Shown here piece after piece: positions 23,682 through 35,334 of a DNA stretch of 64,000 nt. Made by a program: the position numbers and the translations under genes. The stretch lies in the NCBI RefSeq assembly GCF_000315625.1, contig NW_005434644.1, positions 138,044 through 202,043 of the forward strand. Direction: 5' to 3'. The DNA is from Guillardia theta CCMP2712 (lineage: Eukaryota; Cryptophyceae; Pyrenomonadales; Geminigeraceae). Below the pieces are notes generated by a model. It made no database searches. It was given only the letters and a program-made list of their open reading frames with translations, and was not told the origin of the DNA. Within the stretch, counting starts at the first letter, position 1, and each line of letters begins with the position of its first letter.

Positions 23682-24664
23682 TCAGCGACATGGTCCATGC
23701 CTTGCGGGAGGGCACACCTCTAAAACCTCCGTTGAGCTCTCTCCCTGCCTCTGCACACAGTGATGGGCTTCTCCCAATGGCGGAGGATCAAGCATGTAAT
23801 GATAAACTCTTCCTGCCAAGACGGACCAACCGCCAAGTCAAGCACCAAGTCGGCAGCTCAGGGCGACCCACCTGTGGGTACATGCAATGTTCTGAAAGTG
23901 ATTCTATCTTCCACGATTCGATCTGAAACTTCGATTCTGATCAGAATTTGAGGAGAACACCCTTCTCTGATCATCCGGTCTGCCTGCTCCACGTTCTGCG
24001 GCCAACTGTCGATGATCCACCCCTGCTAGGACCGTCAAACCCCTCAGCAGGAGAGGGCAACTCAACCTTTTCTTCGCAGGAAGCATCTTTCAACCTCTCG
24101 AGGATCAGCTCCTGGAGAGATTCCTGCCCATCTCTTATTTGACGACTTTGCTCCTTTCCATTCTGCTTCGCTGTGTCCGAGAATCCCGACGCAATATCCG
24201 CAGGGCAGACGTGCTCAAGTCCCAGTCGTCGCGAAAGCTGCTTTGACATCAATGATGCGCATTATGATCAAGACAAGGTATCACCATCTCGCAGAGAGTT
24301 TTTTTCCCCGAGCCGGGGGGGCCGAGGACGCAAACTTTCAGAACTTTTCAAAAGCGTGAGGTGGATACAATCAGGCAAGGGAATCCTTGGCGCACCATGC
24401 CAGTTTTCAAGAGAGTTGATCATATAGAGCACGGGATCATCGGGCTGTTTGATCAGCAGGCGATTGAGGAGTTGGCGGAGAGTTGCGCCAACACTTTGCT
24501 TGCTCGCGTAGTCCTTGAGGACATCTATTTCACAATGTCAAAGGTCAGCGATAGGAGCAAGAAGCAGGAGCTACAACTACACATTCACTGGTATGAGGTG
24601 AAAGATATTACCAAGATCTCAAGCTTCATGTCAGGCCACATTCAAGCATCTCACCAGCTCGCAT
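23682..24664 (-). CDS. Adenylate kinase-like protein, AK8-type, with RIIa/Dpy-30-like N-terminus
   Basis: Nucleoside monophosphate kinase fold, minus strand. ATG at 24664 (MRAD) splices in phase 1 to an exon reading VLKDYASKQS, LRQLLNRLLIKQPDDPVLYM. This is the docking-type helix pair seen at the start of AK7/AK8 proteins of cilia. A 52-nt intron then joins to the P-loop exon KVCVLGPPGSGKKTLCEM. Later exons give LSRRLGLEHVCPADI, QESLQELILERL, then GWIIDSWPQNVEQADRMI (the lid-proximal GWILDGFPRN motif of adenylate kinases), ILIRIEVSDRIVEDRI, and VPTGRVYHYMLDPPP after a phase-1 intron. Only one kinase domain is seen, whereas vertebrate AK8 has two. The conserved Arg of GFPRN is Gln here, so AMP binding may be weakened. 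The stop at 23682 is one of two possible ends. Confidence 0.75.
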
Positions 24665-25623
24665 GGTTTGAAGATCCTCAGCATTGTCTTCTCCTGCGCT
24701 CCTGAACGCCTCCTCCACCAGCCCCGCCGCCATAGTTCCAGCTCCCGACAGCGTGGAGCAACGGCCGATGAGTGAAAAACTTTACTCAAAACATGACGCA
24801 TCCGACCGGGCCCGCCTCCGCCGGGCGGTGGCCAGTGACTCCTCAGGGCCTAGTGACTGTCGGCAGCCTGGCGGCCGCGCCGCCGGGCCCGGGACCCGGG
24901 CCGAGTCGGACTCTGGCATCGGGCGAGTGAGGGCGACCGTCCGGAGCGGCTCCCGGAGCGGCCTGTCCCTTCTCAGCGGCTCAGTGGCAGGCTTCAAGAT
25001 TCAGGATCCCGAGTCCCGGTCCGGGATGGCGGCAGGCACTAACGGTCAGTCACTAGTCGGCAACACCTCGCCTCAGAGGCGCAGAGGCAGGACCGAGGAA
25101 AACTAGATTCCCATCATCGAATAACTCCCTTTCAATTTCATATTTACAATCAGATTTCCAATGAAAAATTTCAAATGTAGGGACACAGAGTCCAATTTCA
25201 CACGATGATGAGATTGTGACCGAAGAGTCGATTCATGCGACGGCGCCGAGAGGCCTGGCAATGGAGAGGAGAGGGCAGGAGGGAGGAGGGAGGAGACAAG
25301 GAGTGCCTGCGAGCAGGAGACAAGAGATCAGGAGGAGATTCTAGTGGTTGAAGAGCGAAGTATGTCAACCAGGTTATGAAAGGATTGCAGCAAGGTGGAC
25401 GATTGTATGCAAGATGGAGGAACGACGACGACGACTAGATCTCCGACAATGTCGAGAATAGGGAAAACAGAGATGTTGACTCGTCGATATGTTGGATGAC
25501 TGTTAGGAGTACGAGGTTGTAAGGGAGGACAACTATTCTTAGATTGTTTCAGACACTCAAAAATATCATCTTGTACCCTTTTTCACAAGCTTTCACAGTG
25601 GAATAACCTGGTTTCAGGCAATT
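24665..25623. other. Intergenic region with GC-rich island 3 (about 24770-25105)
   Basis: The island opens with AAAACTTTACTCAAAAC and continues with GGCC, CCGGG, GACTC and CAGTGAC words to about 25105. This TTTACTCAAA edge matches, in inverse orientation, the motif at 37824-37835 and 50653-50664. After it comes purine-rich DNA (25255-25430) and the 5' flank of the PDZ gene. No supported gene. Confidence 0.55.
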
Positions 25624-27878
25624 ATGATTGAGATTGCTGACGCCACTGGCGCTACCAATCATGGCATTGGTGTTGTCCTTGCAAACCAAGAGCTGGAGAA
25701 TGGCGTTCGAATCACTGCTGTACAACCAGGGCAGGTAAGACGAGAAAACAAGCTCACAGGGGATGGAAGTAGTCGAATTGTCACCCACATCAAAACATCA
25801 CCTCTCGAAGGAGACATTTTTCTCTTTGTCTGTCTGATGCGTAGAGAGGGACAAGCATTCGTGTGAGGGTCTTGTGAGGTGACAGAGTCGTTGCAGGGAG
25901 CATGGGCTACCAATGCCTTCGCACCGGGGGACGTCATTACCAAGATCGGTGACCTCCTTTGTGCCGGCATGAGCATCACTTCGATCGAGAAACTTCTCAG
26001 GTTCAGTTCTATTCCTTCCCTTACTCTCCTTGGATCCCTCCTCCTCTACCTTTCGAGCATCATCATCATGCTGACTGGGCGCTTCGGTCTCCTTACTGGT
26101 GTACAGAGGCGTCGCGGGCACTGTGGTCAAGGTGACGCTGATGAAGAAGGAAGGGACCGAAATCAGTGTGTCTGTCACTCGAGGCTCGTCTGTGTAAGAA
26201 TTCTTGCCGCGAGGAATTCTGCAAGTTTGCTGAAAATTTCTCGACAGCTACTGGCAGGGAGCACAAGAGCGTGACGAGCTGAAGAACAAGCTAAATGCTG
26301 TCATTGCTGAGATGGAGCACATTCAGAGCGACAACAAGATGCAAATGGAGAAGCTGAAGCATGAGCTGGAGGCGATGAAGCTTGTCAACAACAAGACGGA
26401 GGAGAATCTGAAGAATGAGGTTAACGCTCACAGCCAGACCAAGAAAACTCTGGACGATACCCGCGCGTCGATGAGCAAGGCCGAGGGAACCATCAAGGCG
26501 CAGGAGGCCATCATTAAGTCAAACGTCAAGATGTAGTTCTCATCCTCCTTACTCGAGCCCTACCTGATGTCATGTCCAGTCACGAAGATCTGAAGGCAGA
26601 CTTGATGAAACTGAGAGACGCCAACGATCTGCTGCAGCAGAAGCTCATCACGCAAGTCAGAGCCCCTGCCTCTTTCTCCACTTTGTGAATTAAAGTCGAT
26701 CTTCGACCAGGAGAAGTCAAGGGAGCAAGCTGAGACGAGAGAGAAGAGAGCGCAAGATGCTCTTCTTGCCGAAGTGGAGAAGAGTAAGTGTCAGAGTTTT
26801 GTTACCTCTCCTCACAAAGCTTCCAGCCAAGTCCTTGGAGAAGAGGAGACAGGAGCTGGAGAAGGATGTGAATGACCTTCGAAACAAGTTCAGGTGTGCT
26901 GCTCCATTGGTTTCTGTCGCGCTGATTGCTCCTCCAAGCTCACAGGGAGACCTGATCAAACCCGAGATGGATGCCCTGAAAACGAAGCTGCAAGGTGTGT
27001 GCTGCCGTGACACGAAACGATCCACTCCGCATGACAGCCTCCTGCAGAGAAGGAGAAATCACATGAGAATGCCAAGAAGAACATCGAAGAGCTGCAGAAG
27101 GAGCTTAAGGACTTGTCGTCGAAGCTCTCCTTGAACACGACCGAGTACAAGTCACTGATGGACAAGAACTCGTCCCTCAACGAAGAGATCAGATCTCTCA
27201 AGGATTCGGTGCGACCATATCACCCCCTGCCTCCTCTTCCTTGACATCCTTGCAGCTCGAGAAGTGCAGGAGAGAGCTGAACGAGGTGAAGGAGGTGAAG
27301 AGCAAACTTTCGAGCGAGAGAGACATGCTCAAAGGTGTCTGCTTCTTTCTGCTCCTGTGCGAAGTGACCTGGTGACAACCAACAGCAAAATTGACCTCCA
27401 ACGAGAGCGAGCTAAAGACGACCAAGGACAAGTTTGCAGAGGTGACATTCAGATCATGTTCCGAATCCATCATTGCATCTCCAATCTTTGGACGGGTTTG
27501 CTTCAAATGAACCTCTGTTTCAGTTTTTGTCTCTATCTCAATCTATCTTTGGCAGAATTCCAAGAAATTGCAATCACAGAGCACGTCGCTCCAGGAAACT
27601 TCACAGACGTTGACCAAGACGCAAGCAGATCTCAAGGCGGCCCAGTCGAGTTTACGTGAGAATTTCATCCGAGCAAGTCAATATTGACGTTCCACGTGGC
27701 AGAAACCTGGCAGAAAAAGGCTGAGGATGCGGAGAAGAAAGTCGTGAAGCTGCAGGTGTGGGTTCAGAGCGCATCGAGCAAGTCAAGTCGCTGACCCTTC
27801 TCAAGGCTGACATGCAATCGAAAACGCTGGAGGCCAACTCCCTTGAAGCTGAGAACAAGGTCCTTTGCGATCTCGAGA

Positions 27879-27913
<35 letters not shown>

Positions 27914-30025
27914 ACTCCCCCCCTTTCCTCTTCTTGCTTCTGCTCTTATCAACCATCACCACCTTTCCTCGTCTTGCTTTCTTTCACTATGATTGTGTTC
28001 AGGAGCTTCGCAAGGTGAAGGAGAAGCATGAGGCGGTTCGTCTGATCAGCGTTACCGCCCGCCCGCTGACGCTCCTTCCAGCTCTCCAAGGATGTGTCAA
28101 GCATCCGCAGCGACTGCACGAAGGCCAAGCAACTGCAAGAGGTGAAGAATGAGAGAATGTGTCCATATCGTTGCCCAAAGCCTTGTCGCGTCTCCTGTCT
28201 CTTCCTTCCATCCCTTGTTGCCCCTCCCCGTTCCTCAGCTCACTCGATGGTGGAAGGACGCGGACGTGAAATGCACCAGAGCTCTGGTGAGGCGGAAGAG
28301 GCGCAGGAAAGAGGCGTGAGACTTGTCGTAGGCAACTCACGACAAGCTGAAAGAAGACTTGGAGAAAGTCATTTCGGAGAGGAATGTGAGTTGGATAGCC
28401 AAAATGATTCCTGCTGCTGCTACTGCTCCACCCTCCACCTTAATCTTGTCGTGAGAGTCGCTCCGCATCGCATGACTTGCCCGACAGGATCTCATGAAGA
28501 AGTTCACATCAGTCGAGCAAACCATGACGAGCAAGATCGCGGAGCTTCTTCGGGACCACAAGGAGAAGGTGAAGAGAGGGCTGACCAGCTCGCCAGTGGG
28601 GCTGACGGCCCTGAAGGTGTGGGAGCTGAACCAGGTCAACATGTCCTTGGAGGCCGACCTGAAGCGGTGAAGGGAGGCTGGTCATACCGTGAAGTCTCTT
28701 ACAAGGCCGTCGCAGCTACCTCGCGCTCCCCGACGAGTGCGGAGTTGGGATGCGCATCGATGAGATCATGAAGTCCTACGTGCCGGGAGGCCCGTCAGTC
28801 CGTCAGATTCGGGTCCTGCTCCTCAGTCCTTTCCCCCATCAGCTTCTCTCCCCTCGCCTCCTCTTTTCCCGCCTGCTCGCTGAAGGACGTTGAACCTTCA
28901 GGTGATGGCGCTCACGCCCGGGCTCTCAGCGGACATGTCAGGTAGCAGAAGCAGAGAGGGCGAAGGCGAGGAAGCAGTGGACGGGTGACTGCGGGAGCGG
29001 ATGGGAGAGTAGAGCAGTAGAGAGGGAAGGAGAGTGAGGGAGAGAGGCAGGGTATGATGAGGTGGTCATGCAGGAGCGATCAGAGTTGGCGACATCCTCT
29101 TGGAGGTCAACGGAGTGAAGTGCGAAGATCAGTCGCTCATTGAGGTCACGATGAAATTTCCCACAGCATGTTCCGCTCCTCCTCGCCCTCCTTGTCTCGT
29201 CCTCGTCCTCTCCCTCTTCTCCCTCCTCTCCCTCCTCCTTCACCTTCCTGTCTGACGATGATCAACGAAAGGTCCGAGAACTCATCATGGGTCCGCGAGG
29301 AACGCGGGTATGTCACGTCAGCGCCTGCTCGCTCTCTGATAGTTTTCTCAGGTGACGTTCAAGATCGAGAGGATCGAAGGGGAAAAGGTCTCCATCTCTG
29401 GCAACGAGCTCAACATCGACTTGTAAGTCCTTCTTAATCCCTCCAGCTCTCTTCTGCCCTCCTCCGCCCCCTCCCTCTGCTCTGCTCTGCTTGCTCTGCT
29501 CTGCTTGCTCTGCTCTGCACACCTTCCCCTTTGATCTCTATCTCACATTCCTTAGCATCACAATTTTCTCATCCTCACCACCCCACAGGGCTGCAGCGGC
29601 TCTTCAGAGTGGCATCTCCACGCCTTCCGAGCTCGCGTCCAAGAGCAACTCCTCTCCCATGAGCCTCCGCGCGGTAGATTCCTCCCCCTCCCCTCCCCCC
29701 CCTCTCCCTCGACGTCCTCCCTCCGTCTCTTCCTTCCTCCCTTCCGCCCCCTCTCCTACTCTCTTCCTCTCCGTGTCAGCTTCTGACATGCTCTCAGCTC
29801 ATCTTCACCGCCACCCTCAAGCGCGGGGCCTGGGGCCCCCACCACTCGCGCATAAGCCCCGAGGAGCAGGACGTCATCGCTCGCGGAGGCTGGACTCACT
29901 TCCTCGCCCCCGACGGCAGCTCGACGCCACTTTACTACAGCGCGCAGGTCGAGCTGGAGACTAACGCCAGCAGAAGCTCGCGAGCTGAGCCTGCGAGCGT
30001 CAAGTCCTTGTTCCCCTTCTTCTAG
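25624..30025 (+). CDS. PDZ - coiled coil - PDZ scaffold protein
   Basis: Many short exons on the plus strand. PDZ domain 1 is split over at least three exons: GIGVVLANQELENGVRI, TNAFAPGDVITKIGDLLCAG, then VVKVTLMKKEGTEISVSVTR. A long heptad-rich region follows (26.2-28.7 kb: LKHELEAMKLVNNKTEENL, LRDANDLLQQKL, KKNIEELQKELKDLSSKL, EKCRRELNEVKEVKSKL). Near 28.7-29.4 kb a second PDZ-like unit reads CGVGMRIDEIM, MALTPGLSADMSG, RVGDILLEVNGVKCEDQSL and GTRVTFKIERIEGEKVSISG. The final exons encode LIFTATLKRGAWGPHHSRIS and end PASVKSLFPFF at a TAG at 30023-30025. The role is likely cytoskeletal or membrane scaffolding, inferred from architecture only. The ATG at 25624 follows a TTTCAG, so it may be an internal exon start. 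Introns carry a CTG repeat (27879) and TCTGC repeats (29478). Stops of this gene and the convergent ligase are 118 bp apart. Confidence 0.75.
27879..27913 (+). repeat. CTG trinucleotide repeat (about 11 units) in an intron
   Basis: TGC/CTG run followed by pyrimidine-rich DNA. It reads Leu, Cys or Ala on this strand and Gln on the other, but it appears to be intronic in the PDZ gene, directly after exon AENK. Confidence 0.85.
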
Positions 30026-30142
30026 CGCCAGCACAGCTGCCCGGGTAGGCGCGATGCCCCAGTGATTCTTTAATGCTGCTCGTATATAATGACGGCAACC
30101 CTCTAATCATCGACTCCCGGGATGTCATCCATGGGTACATCC

Positions 30143-30278
30143 TCACTGTCCGATAACCGCCTGATTTCTGTACATGGCTGCTACCTGTCGGCATGCTCAG
30201 CCTGTCCTCCTCCTCCTTTTCTCCTCCTCCTTTTCTCCTCCTCCTCCTCCTTCTCCTCCTCCTCCTCCTCCTCCTCTT

Positions 30279-30323
<45 letters not shown>

Positions 30324-33300
30324 GTACAACCCACCGCCTCCCCCTCCTCCCCCTCCTCCCCCTGTTCTTCACCTGTGTCGATGAGGTTGCCTGCTCGGGG
30401 CCCTTGTCGTCTCTCACTCTCACCAGCCGAGGAAAGCGCAACGCGATCCCCCTGGACTCATCGACGAGGCCGATGGCCGCCTTGTGCTTGGGAGAGATGG
30501 ACAGGTCTGCTGCTGCCACCTCCCACACGATCTTGGGCTCGAACCAGACGTTGGGAAGGAGGCCGGGAGAGTCGTCGTACTGAGGAAGGAGCATCACCGA
30601 AGTGCAAGGAGCGGAAGGGGTTCGAAGTAAGAGGCGTGAGGAGGAGGAGAAGGAGGAGGAGGAGAAGGAGGAGGAGGAGGAGGAGGAGGAGGAGGAGGGA
30701 TATGATAGTGGCGGAAGAGGTGGAGGCGGAAGAGGTTGAGGCGGCAGATGCTGGTGGTGGTGGTGATGGTGGTGGTTATGGTGATGGTGATAGTGATGGT
30801 GATGATGATAGGAAGGAGAAGGAGGGGGTGGTGATGATGGTGGTGTTGGTGTTTGTGGTGATGATAGGAAGGATAAGGAGAAGGTGGTGGTGATGGTGTT
30901 GGTGGTGTTGGTGTAGACCTGGTAGTAAGACTTGGGCTCTGAGATAATGATCGGTTCAAAAGCATCATAAAATTCCTTGAGCTGAGTGTCGCTGATGCCT
31001 GTTCCGATCTTACAGATAGCTTCAAAGTCCTCCTGGCAAGACCCACCAAGTCAGCTCCACCAGGTTCCGCACCTCAACTGCTCCCTACCGTCTCCTCGTT
31101 GTAGCATGCGAGGAGGAAGGCGCCGTACACTCCCGTCCTCTTCCCCTTCCCAAAGAAAGCTCCGATGGGAACCAGGTCCAGAGAGTCCGTCATGCCATCG
31201 ATGTAGTCCTTCTTCACCTGTCCACTCGTCAGCTCTCGCCCACAGCACGGAATCCTGCTCGTCGACCTTGAGCCACTTGTGGCTGCGCTGCGCCGGTTCG
31301 TAGGTCGAGCTGTCGCCGAAGAGAGTCTTCACCATGAGGCCCTCGCAGCTGTCCGCCACCTGCGCTGAGTTTGACAAGCAACCCTCACCATCATCACAAG
31401 TTCGAACCGCGTCGTTGAGAAACGCCAGGATCTCTTCCGTGTCCGAGGCGTCTCGGGATTTGGCAAAGGCAAAGGATCCCTCGACCTCGCTGTGATCCAA
31501 GTCAGTTGGCACATGGGAGGAGGGAGGGAATTCACGTGAAGGTGCTCTTGAGAAGCTCTCTCCTCTCGTGGAACGATCTCTTGATGAGCGGGTCCCCGTT
31601 GTAGTACAAGATGTCGAAGGCGAACAGGCAGACCTGACCACACGAGCCTGTCAAGTTGCCTGCTGGCTGCAGGACTGGAACACTGATGTACCTGGACAGT
31701 GATGGTGTCTTCGTTGGCATCTTTTCTCTTTCGTGTGCTGAGGACCTGAAAGCCGTCAGGAGGCAACGGCGAGCAAGCAAGAAAGGTAGGACAACGGCAA
31801 GCAAGCAAGAAAGGTGGGACAACGGCGAGCAAGCAAGAAAGGTAGGACAACAGCGAGCAAGCTCCTCTCTCACCTGGAAAGGTAGGATCTTCTTCGTCTC
31901 CCTGTCGTAGGCGACGACCTCTGCGTCCAAGATGAACGACTTGGTCTGTTCCTTGATGACCTGCAAGAATTTTGTGTTGAGCATCCTCTCTCGTGGACCT
32001 CGCGCGCTGCTGCAGACCTTCGGCATGAGGGCGATGAGGTCAGGGTACTTGGAGGTGTTGTCCTCGGAGTTCCTGCTGAAGATTCGAACCGTTCCGTCCG
32101 GGGTCATGTGGATTTGTCCGCGTTCACCATCATATTTGTACTCGCAGGTGAAGGTCTGATCCGCAAAGCTGCGGACGGGGACGTCGGGCATCAGCTCAAC
32201 CCTCCAAGAACTTCAAGAATGTTCACCGGTCGAGAACCTCTGAGACCCCCTTGGTCGGGTGCGCGAGCATGGGATGAACTGGGATGCCTGGCTGAAGGTA
32301 GCAGCTGCAAGGAAGTGTGAGCGGATCTTTTCGCATCGGTTGCTTGGTGGGCTGACTTGAGCGGCAAGTTGTTGATGGGCTCCTTCAGCAGGACAGGAAC
32401 GATCTTGTCGTAACAAGGGAGTTGACTGTAGACTTCCCTCAAAGTCTCTGCCGCCTGGAGAGAATCGATCAACTGGTTGAGGAAACATGGGCAGGACACC
32501 TTCTCCAGTATCTGCTTGTTGGGCTTCGTCCCTTGTGGGACGCTCAAGGCTATGGAGTGAGCAAGTGCGACGAGAACCTTATCACTTCTTCACACCAGCA
32601 CGAACATCTCGATCTCAAGCATCACCGTCTGCTCAGCAAGGCCAATCCTCATCTTGCCTTGAAGGTGCCGTACAATGAACTGCGTCTCTATACCCTTGGC
32701 AGCGACCAGAAGGGACTTGATCTGACACATCACTTCTCAACGCGATCACGAGGAGCTTCACAGGGCTCACCTTGTCCTTCTTCAAAGTCCCTGAATCTTT
32801 CCCCGTCATCTTGGCGATTTGCAGCAGACTTTTGTGTAACGTTTGTACCGTCAGCGACTTCGCTGCAAACATGACCCGCTGTGTGCTCCTCGATTTCATC
32901 GCAACAGTTCCAAGATCTCCTACCTGCTCGCCACATCACATCCCAGCACGGGGCAACGAAGCATTCGAACCTTGTCATAATCGCTCTGGATGTCTTTGAC
33001 CTGCCGGCCAGTTGCCTCAGCAAGCGCCTTCTTCAAGATCATGTCTCCGATGCCCAACTCCACCCCCTCATGTGCGGGAGCAAGCTTGTTCACACACAAG
33101 TAAACGCAGAACAGAAGGTCTTCAGGAGTTGTCTCGATGACTGATCGCAGACAGTCCGTCACCAGTGAGATGATTTCCAGCCGCTTCGACTCCTTCTCGA
33201 CCTTTTCAAACATGGTGGCAAGATGAGAGTATGGAACGGGTTGCCCTGGCTTCCAAGAGAGTTTTCCAGTGTCAAGCATGGAAGAGCGTTTAAGAATCTC

Positions 33301-33831
33301 CTCCTTAACTTCCTCGTCGTCTTCATCTTGCCCGTTATCGTTCTGGTCGTCGTCAGATGCAGCTTCCTGCTCTCGTGCTGCAGGTTTTGTTTCAGACTTG
33401 TCGTTGCTCGCCTTTGCATGGCTCTGAACACGATCAGCTCCTTCCTCTTTCTTGGCTCCTTCCCCTTTCTTGGCAGCTTTCATTGTAACCTCGAACTTCT
33501 CATCCTTGGGCTTCCTCGAACTTTCTGGCTGTTCACATCTTTCTTTCTCCAGAACTTCTTCCGCCGGCACAGCGACTGATGAGCTAGACTCTGCCTCGTC
33601 CTTCTTGGACGATGGCCCCCCCACCGTCTTCGCCTTATCGGCATCCTCATCGTCGCTGTCTACCTGTCTCAATCTTTTCCGAGTTGGAGGCGTGGCTCGT
33701 TCCTCCGTGGTCTTGAGCTTTGCCGGGCTATCGGCTGAGTCTTCTTCATCCTTCTCTTCACACTTCTTGGCCTCCTCAGGGGGCTGAGTCTTGGGCTTGA
33801 AGAAAAATTCTATTGTAGATTTCGACGGCAT
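30143..33831 (-). CDS. LIG1: ATP-dependent DNA ligase I with N-terminal PIP box
   Basis: Nuclear replicative ligase that seals Okazaki fragments. The ATG at 33831 starts [14 protein letters not shown], a PCNA-binding box like that of animal LIG1, followed by a charged unstructured region (about 190 aa). The DNA-binding domain then reads [38 protein letters not shown] and GLAEQT. The adenylation domain has [20 protein letters not shown], the nucleotidyl-Lys motif [61 protein letters not shown] and RSHKWLK. The OB domain has [40 protein letters not shown] and [11 protein letters not shown]. The last exon (30143-30184) ends [13 protein letters not shown]. About twelve exons. Donors of the unusual form GTC follow HKWLK and KSYYQ. 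Full length, all ligase motifs present. Confidence 0.93.
30185..30372 (-). repeat. CTCCTC/CTCCTG microsatellite filling the last LIG1 intron
   Basis: The 188-nt intron between STQ and VAAMYRN is almost wholly CTCCTT, CTCCTC and CTCCTG units as written on the plus strand (purine-rich in the transcript). It is flanked by CAG/GTGAAG and a CCGACAG acceptor. Confidence 0.85.
30640..30918 (-). repeat. GGA and GGTGAT microsatellites in a LIG1 intron
   Basis: GGA/GAG repeats at 30637-30700, then GGTGAT-type repeats to about 30910, between exons ending SYYQ and starting YDDSPG. Open frames read poly-Arg, poly-Glu or poly-His and are repeat translations. Confidence 0.8.
31764..31860 (-). repeat. 28-bp tandem repeat in a LIG1 intron
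   Basis: Just over three copies of a unit containing AGCAAGCAAGAAAGGTAGG. It lies between the exons ending ILPFQ and starting VLSTRKRK and does not contribute to the ligase frame. Confidence 0.85.
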
Positions 33832-35334
33832 CTAGCGAAGTGAAAAGGATTAAGCGGTATATCAAAGCAGGGCACATCAGCAGAAATCCATGAAGATTTT
33901 GTTTCCAATGCTTGCTCATTCGATTCTAATCCGTCTCGAATCAGCCTCCACCCTAGTGACTTCCTTTGTCTGGAGGGGTAGAGGACCGAAAGATTCTCTC
34001 ATACCCGTGCATTTCACTGAATCACGGTACCCCTATGTCTCGCGTCATCAACGCAAACCTAATGTATCTGCTCCTGCTTTTCTTCTCATCGTCATGAGCG
34101 GGCAGCTGTGCCTAGCTTGTATTCATTTTAACAACACCCACACGCTCACCCGTTGAATCTCAAACGCACCACCACCACTTACTCCTCCTCTACTTCCTCC
34201 TAATCGCCTCCTCCTCCTGCTCCTGCTCCTGCTCCTCCTGCTCCTCCTGCTCCACTTCCTCAAAATCTCCTCTACTTCGTCATCTTCTGCTCCTCCTCCT
34301 GTATTTCCTCCTAATTTCCTCTTCCTTCTCTACTTGCTCCTCACCTTCTCCTTCTTATCTCCTCCTCCTTATCTCCTCCTCCTTATCTCTCCTCCTCCTC
34401 TTCCTCCTTCCGATCTCCGCGCTCCCCTCCCCTCTCCCCTGTTGACAGCAGCACTGGCAATCGTCATTTTTCCCTCCAAAACTTCCGAACTACCCCTTTC
34501 CTACCCCTACCTTACCACCCCTATTATGATTTCACCACCCCCATTCCTCACAAATGTACCCCTACTTGCCTCTGTCCTCATCCACCCCCGAGGGACACTT
34601 CCTACCAGCCCGTCTTTATTGGGCCCGCCTCAATTAGAAATTTGTTTTCTTCGTGTAAAAGAAAAAAAGAATAAGTACCCCTCCGTTTTCGTGAAATTAG
34701 CCCCGTACCTTGCCAATCCATCCCACCCCCCCAACCCCCGAGAATTCAGACCCCTCATTTTCGACTCAAATTCACCGGTGATGGAACTTTACAATCATTC
34801 GAGAAAAACTAAAAAGCCATTTTTGTAAACAAGTAGTTTTAGTTTTTGGTACCACATAACTCTCCCAAGTTGGTACTGACAGTCGACGTATCTCCATCTT
34901 AAAATTACTTTTCTATGCATGTAGAGGAACGACAAAGAGCAGTACGTAGTTTATAACTTTGTATAACAGTTGTTAGTAAATATGTATTATAATTACCAGG
35001 ATCCCCTACAATTCACACTCCAAATTGTTTTAGTAAACCTTCCTTCGACACAGATGTATTGCGGTGTGCCGTACAAATTAAAATATATTTGTAAAATTGT
35101 ATTCAATAGAATTTTACAGTCAAAGGCGGTACAACAGGTTGAAACGTCGTACCTCCTGTTACTACGGGGCGCAAAAAAGAGGAACCTACAAGTAGTAACC
35201 GTGCACACAGAGGCATCAGTGTCAGTAACAAAGACAGCAGCAGCTGTGGTGGTGTTAGTGCAGTAGCAGCAGTAGCAAACACCTGCAGGTCTGTCGCAGG
35301 GGAGCAGAAGCGACTTTGGAGGCTGTAGCTGAAA
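33832..35334. other. Intergenic region: CTCCTG microsatellites, C-rich TACCCC words, AT-rich tail
   Basis: Pyrimidine-rich from 34170 to 34440 (CTCCTG, CTCCTC units), then a block with repeated CTACCCCT, CACCACCCC and GTACCCCT words (34440-34760), then AT-rich DNA (34800-35150). The block resembles those at 50230-50560 and 56410-56550. No supported gene. The frame at 34334-34828 is Pro/Leu/Ser-rich low complexity. Confidence 0.55.

Noticed and set aside
30174-30893. 239-codon plus-strand frame with poly-Arg and Gly/Asp runs
   Set aside because: Repeat translation over LIG1 introns and antisense to LIG1 exons.
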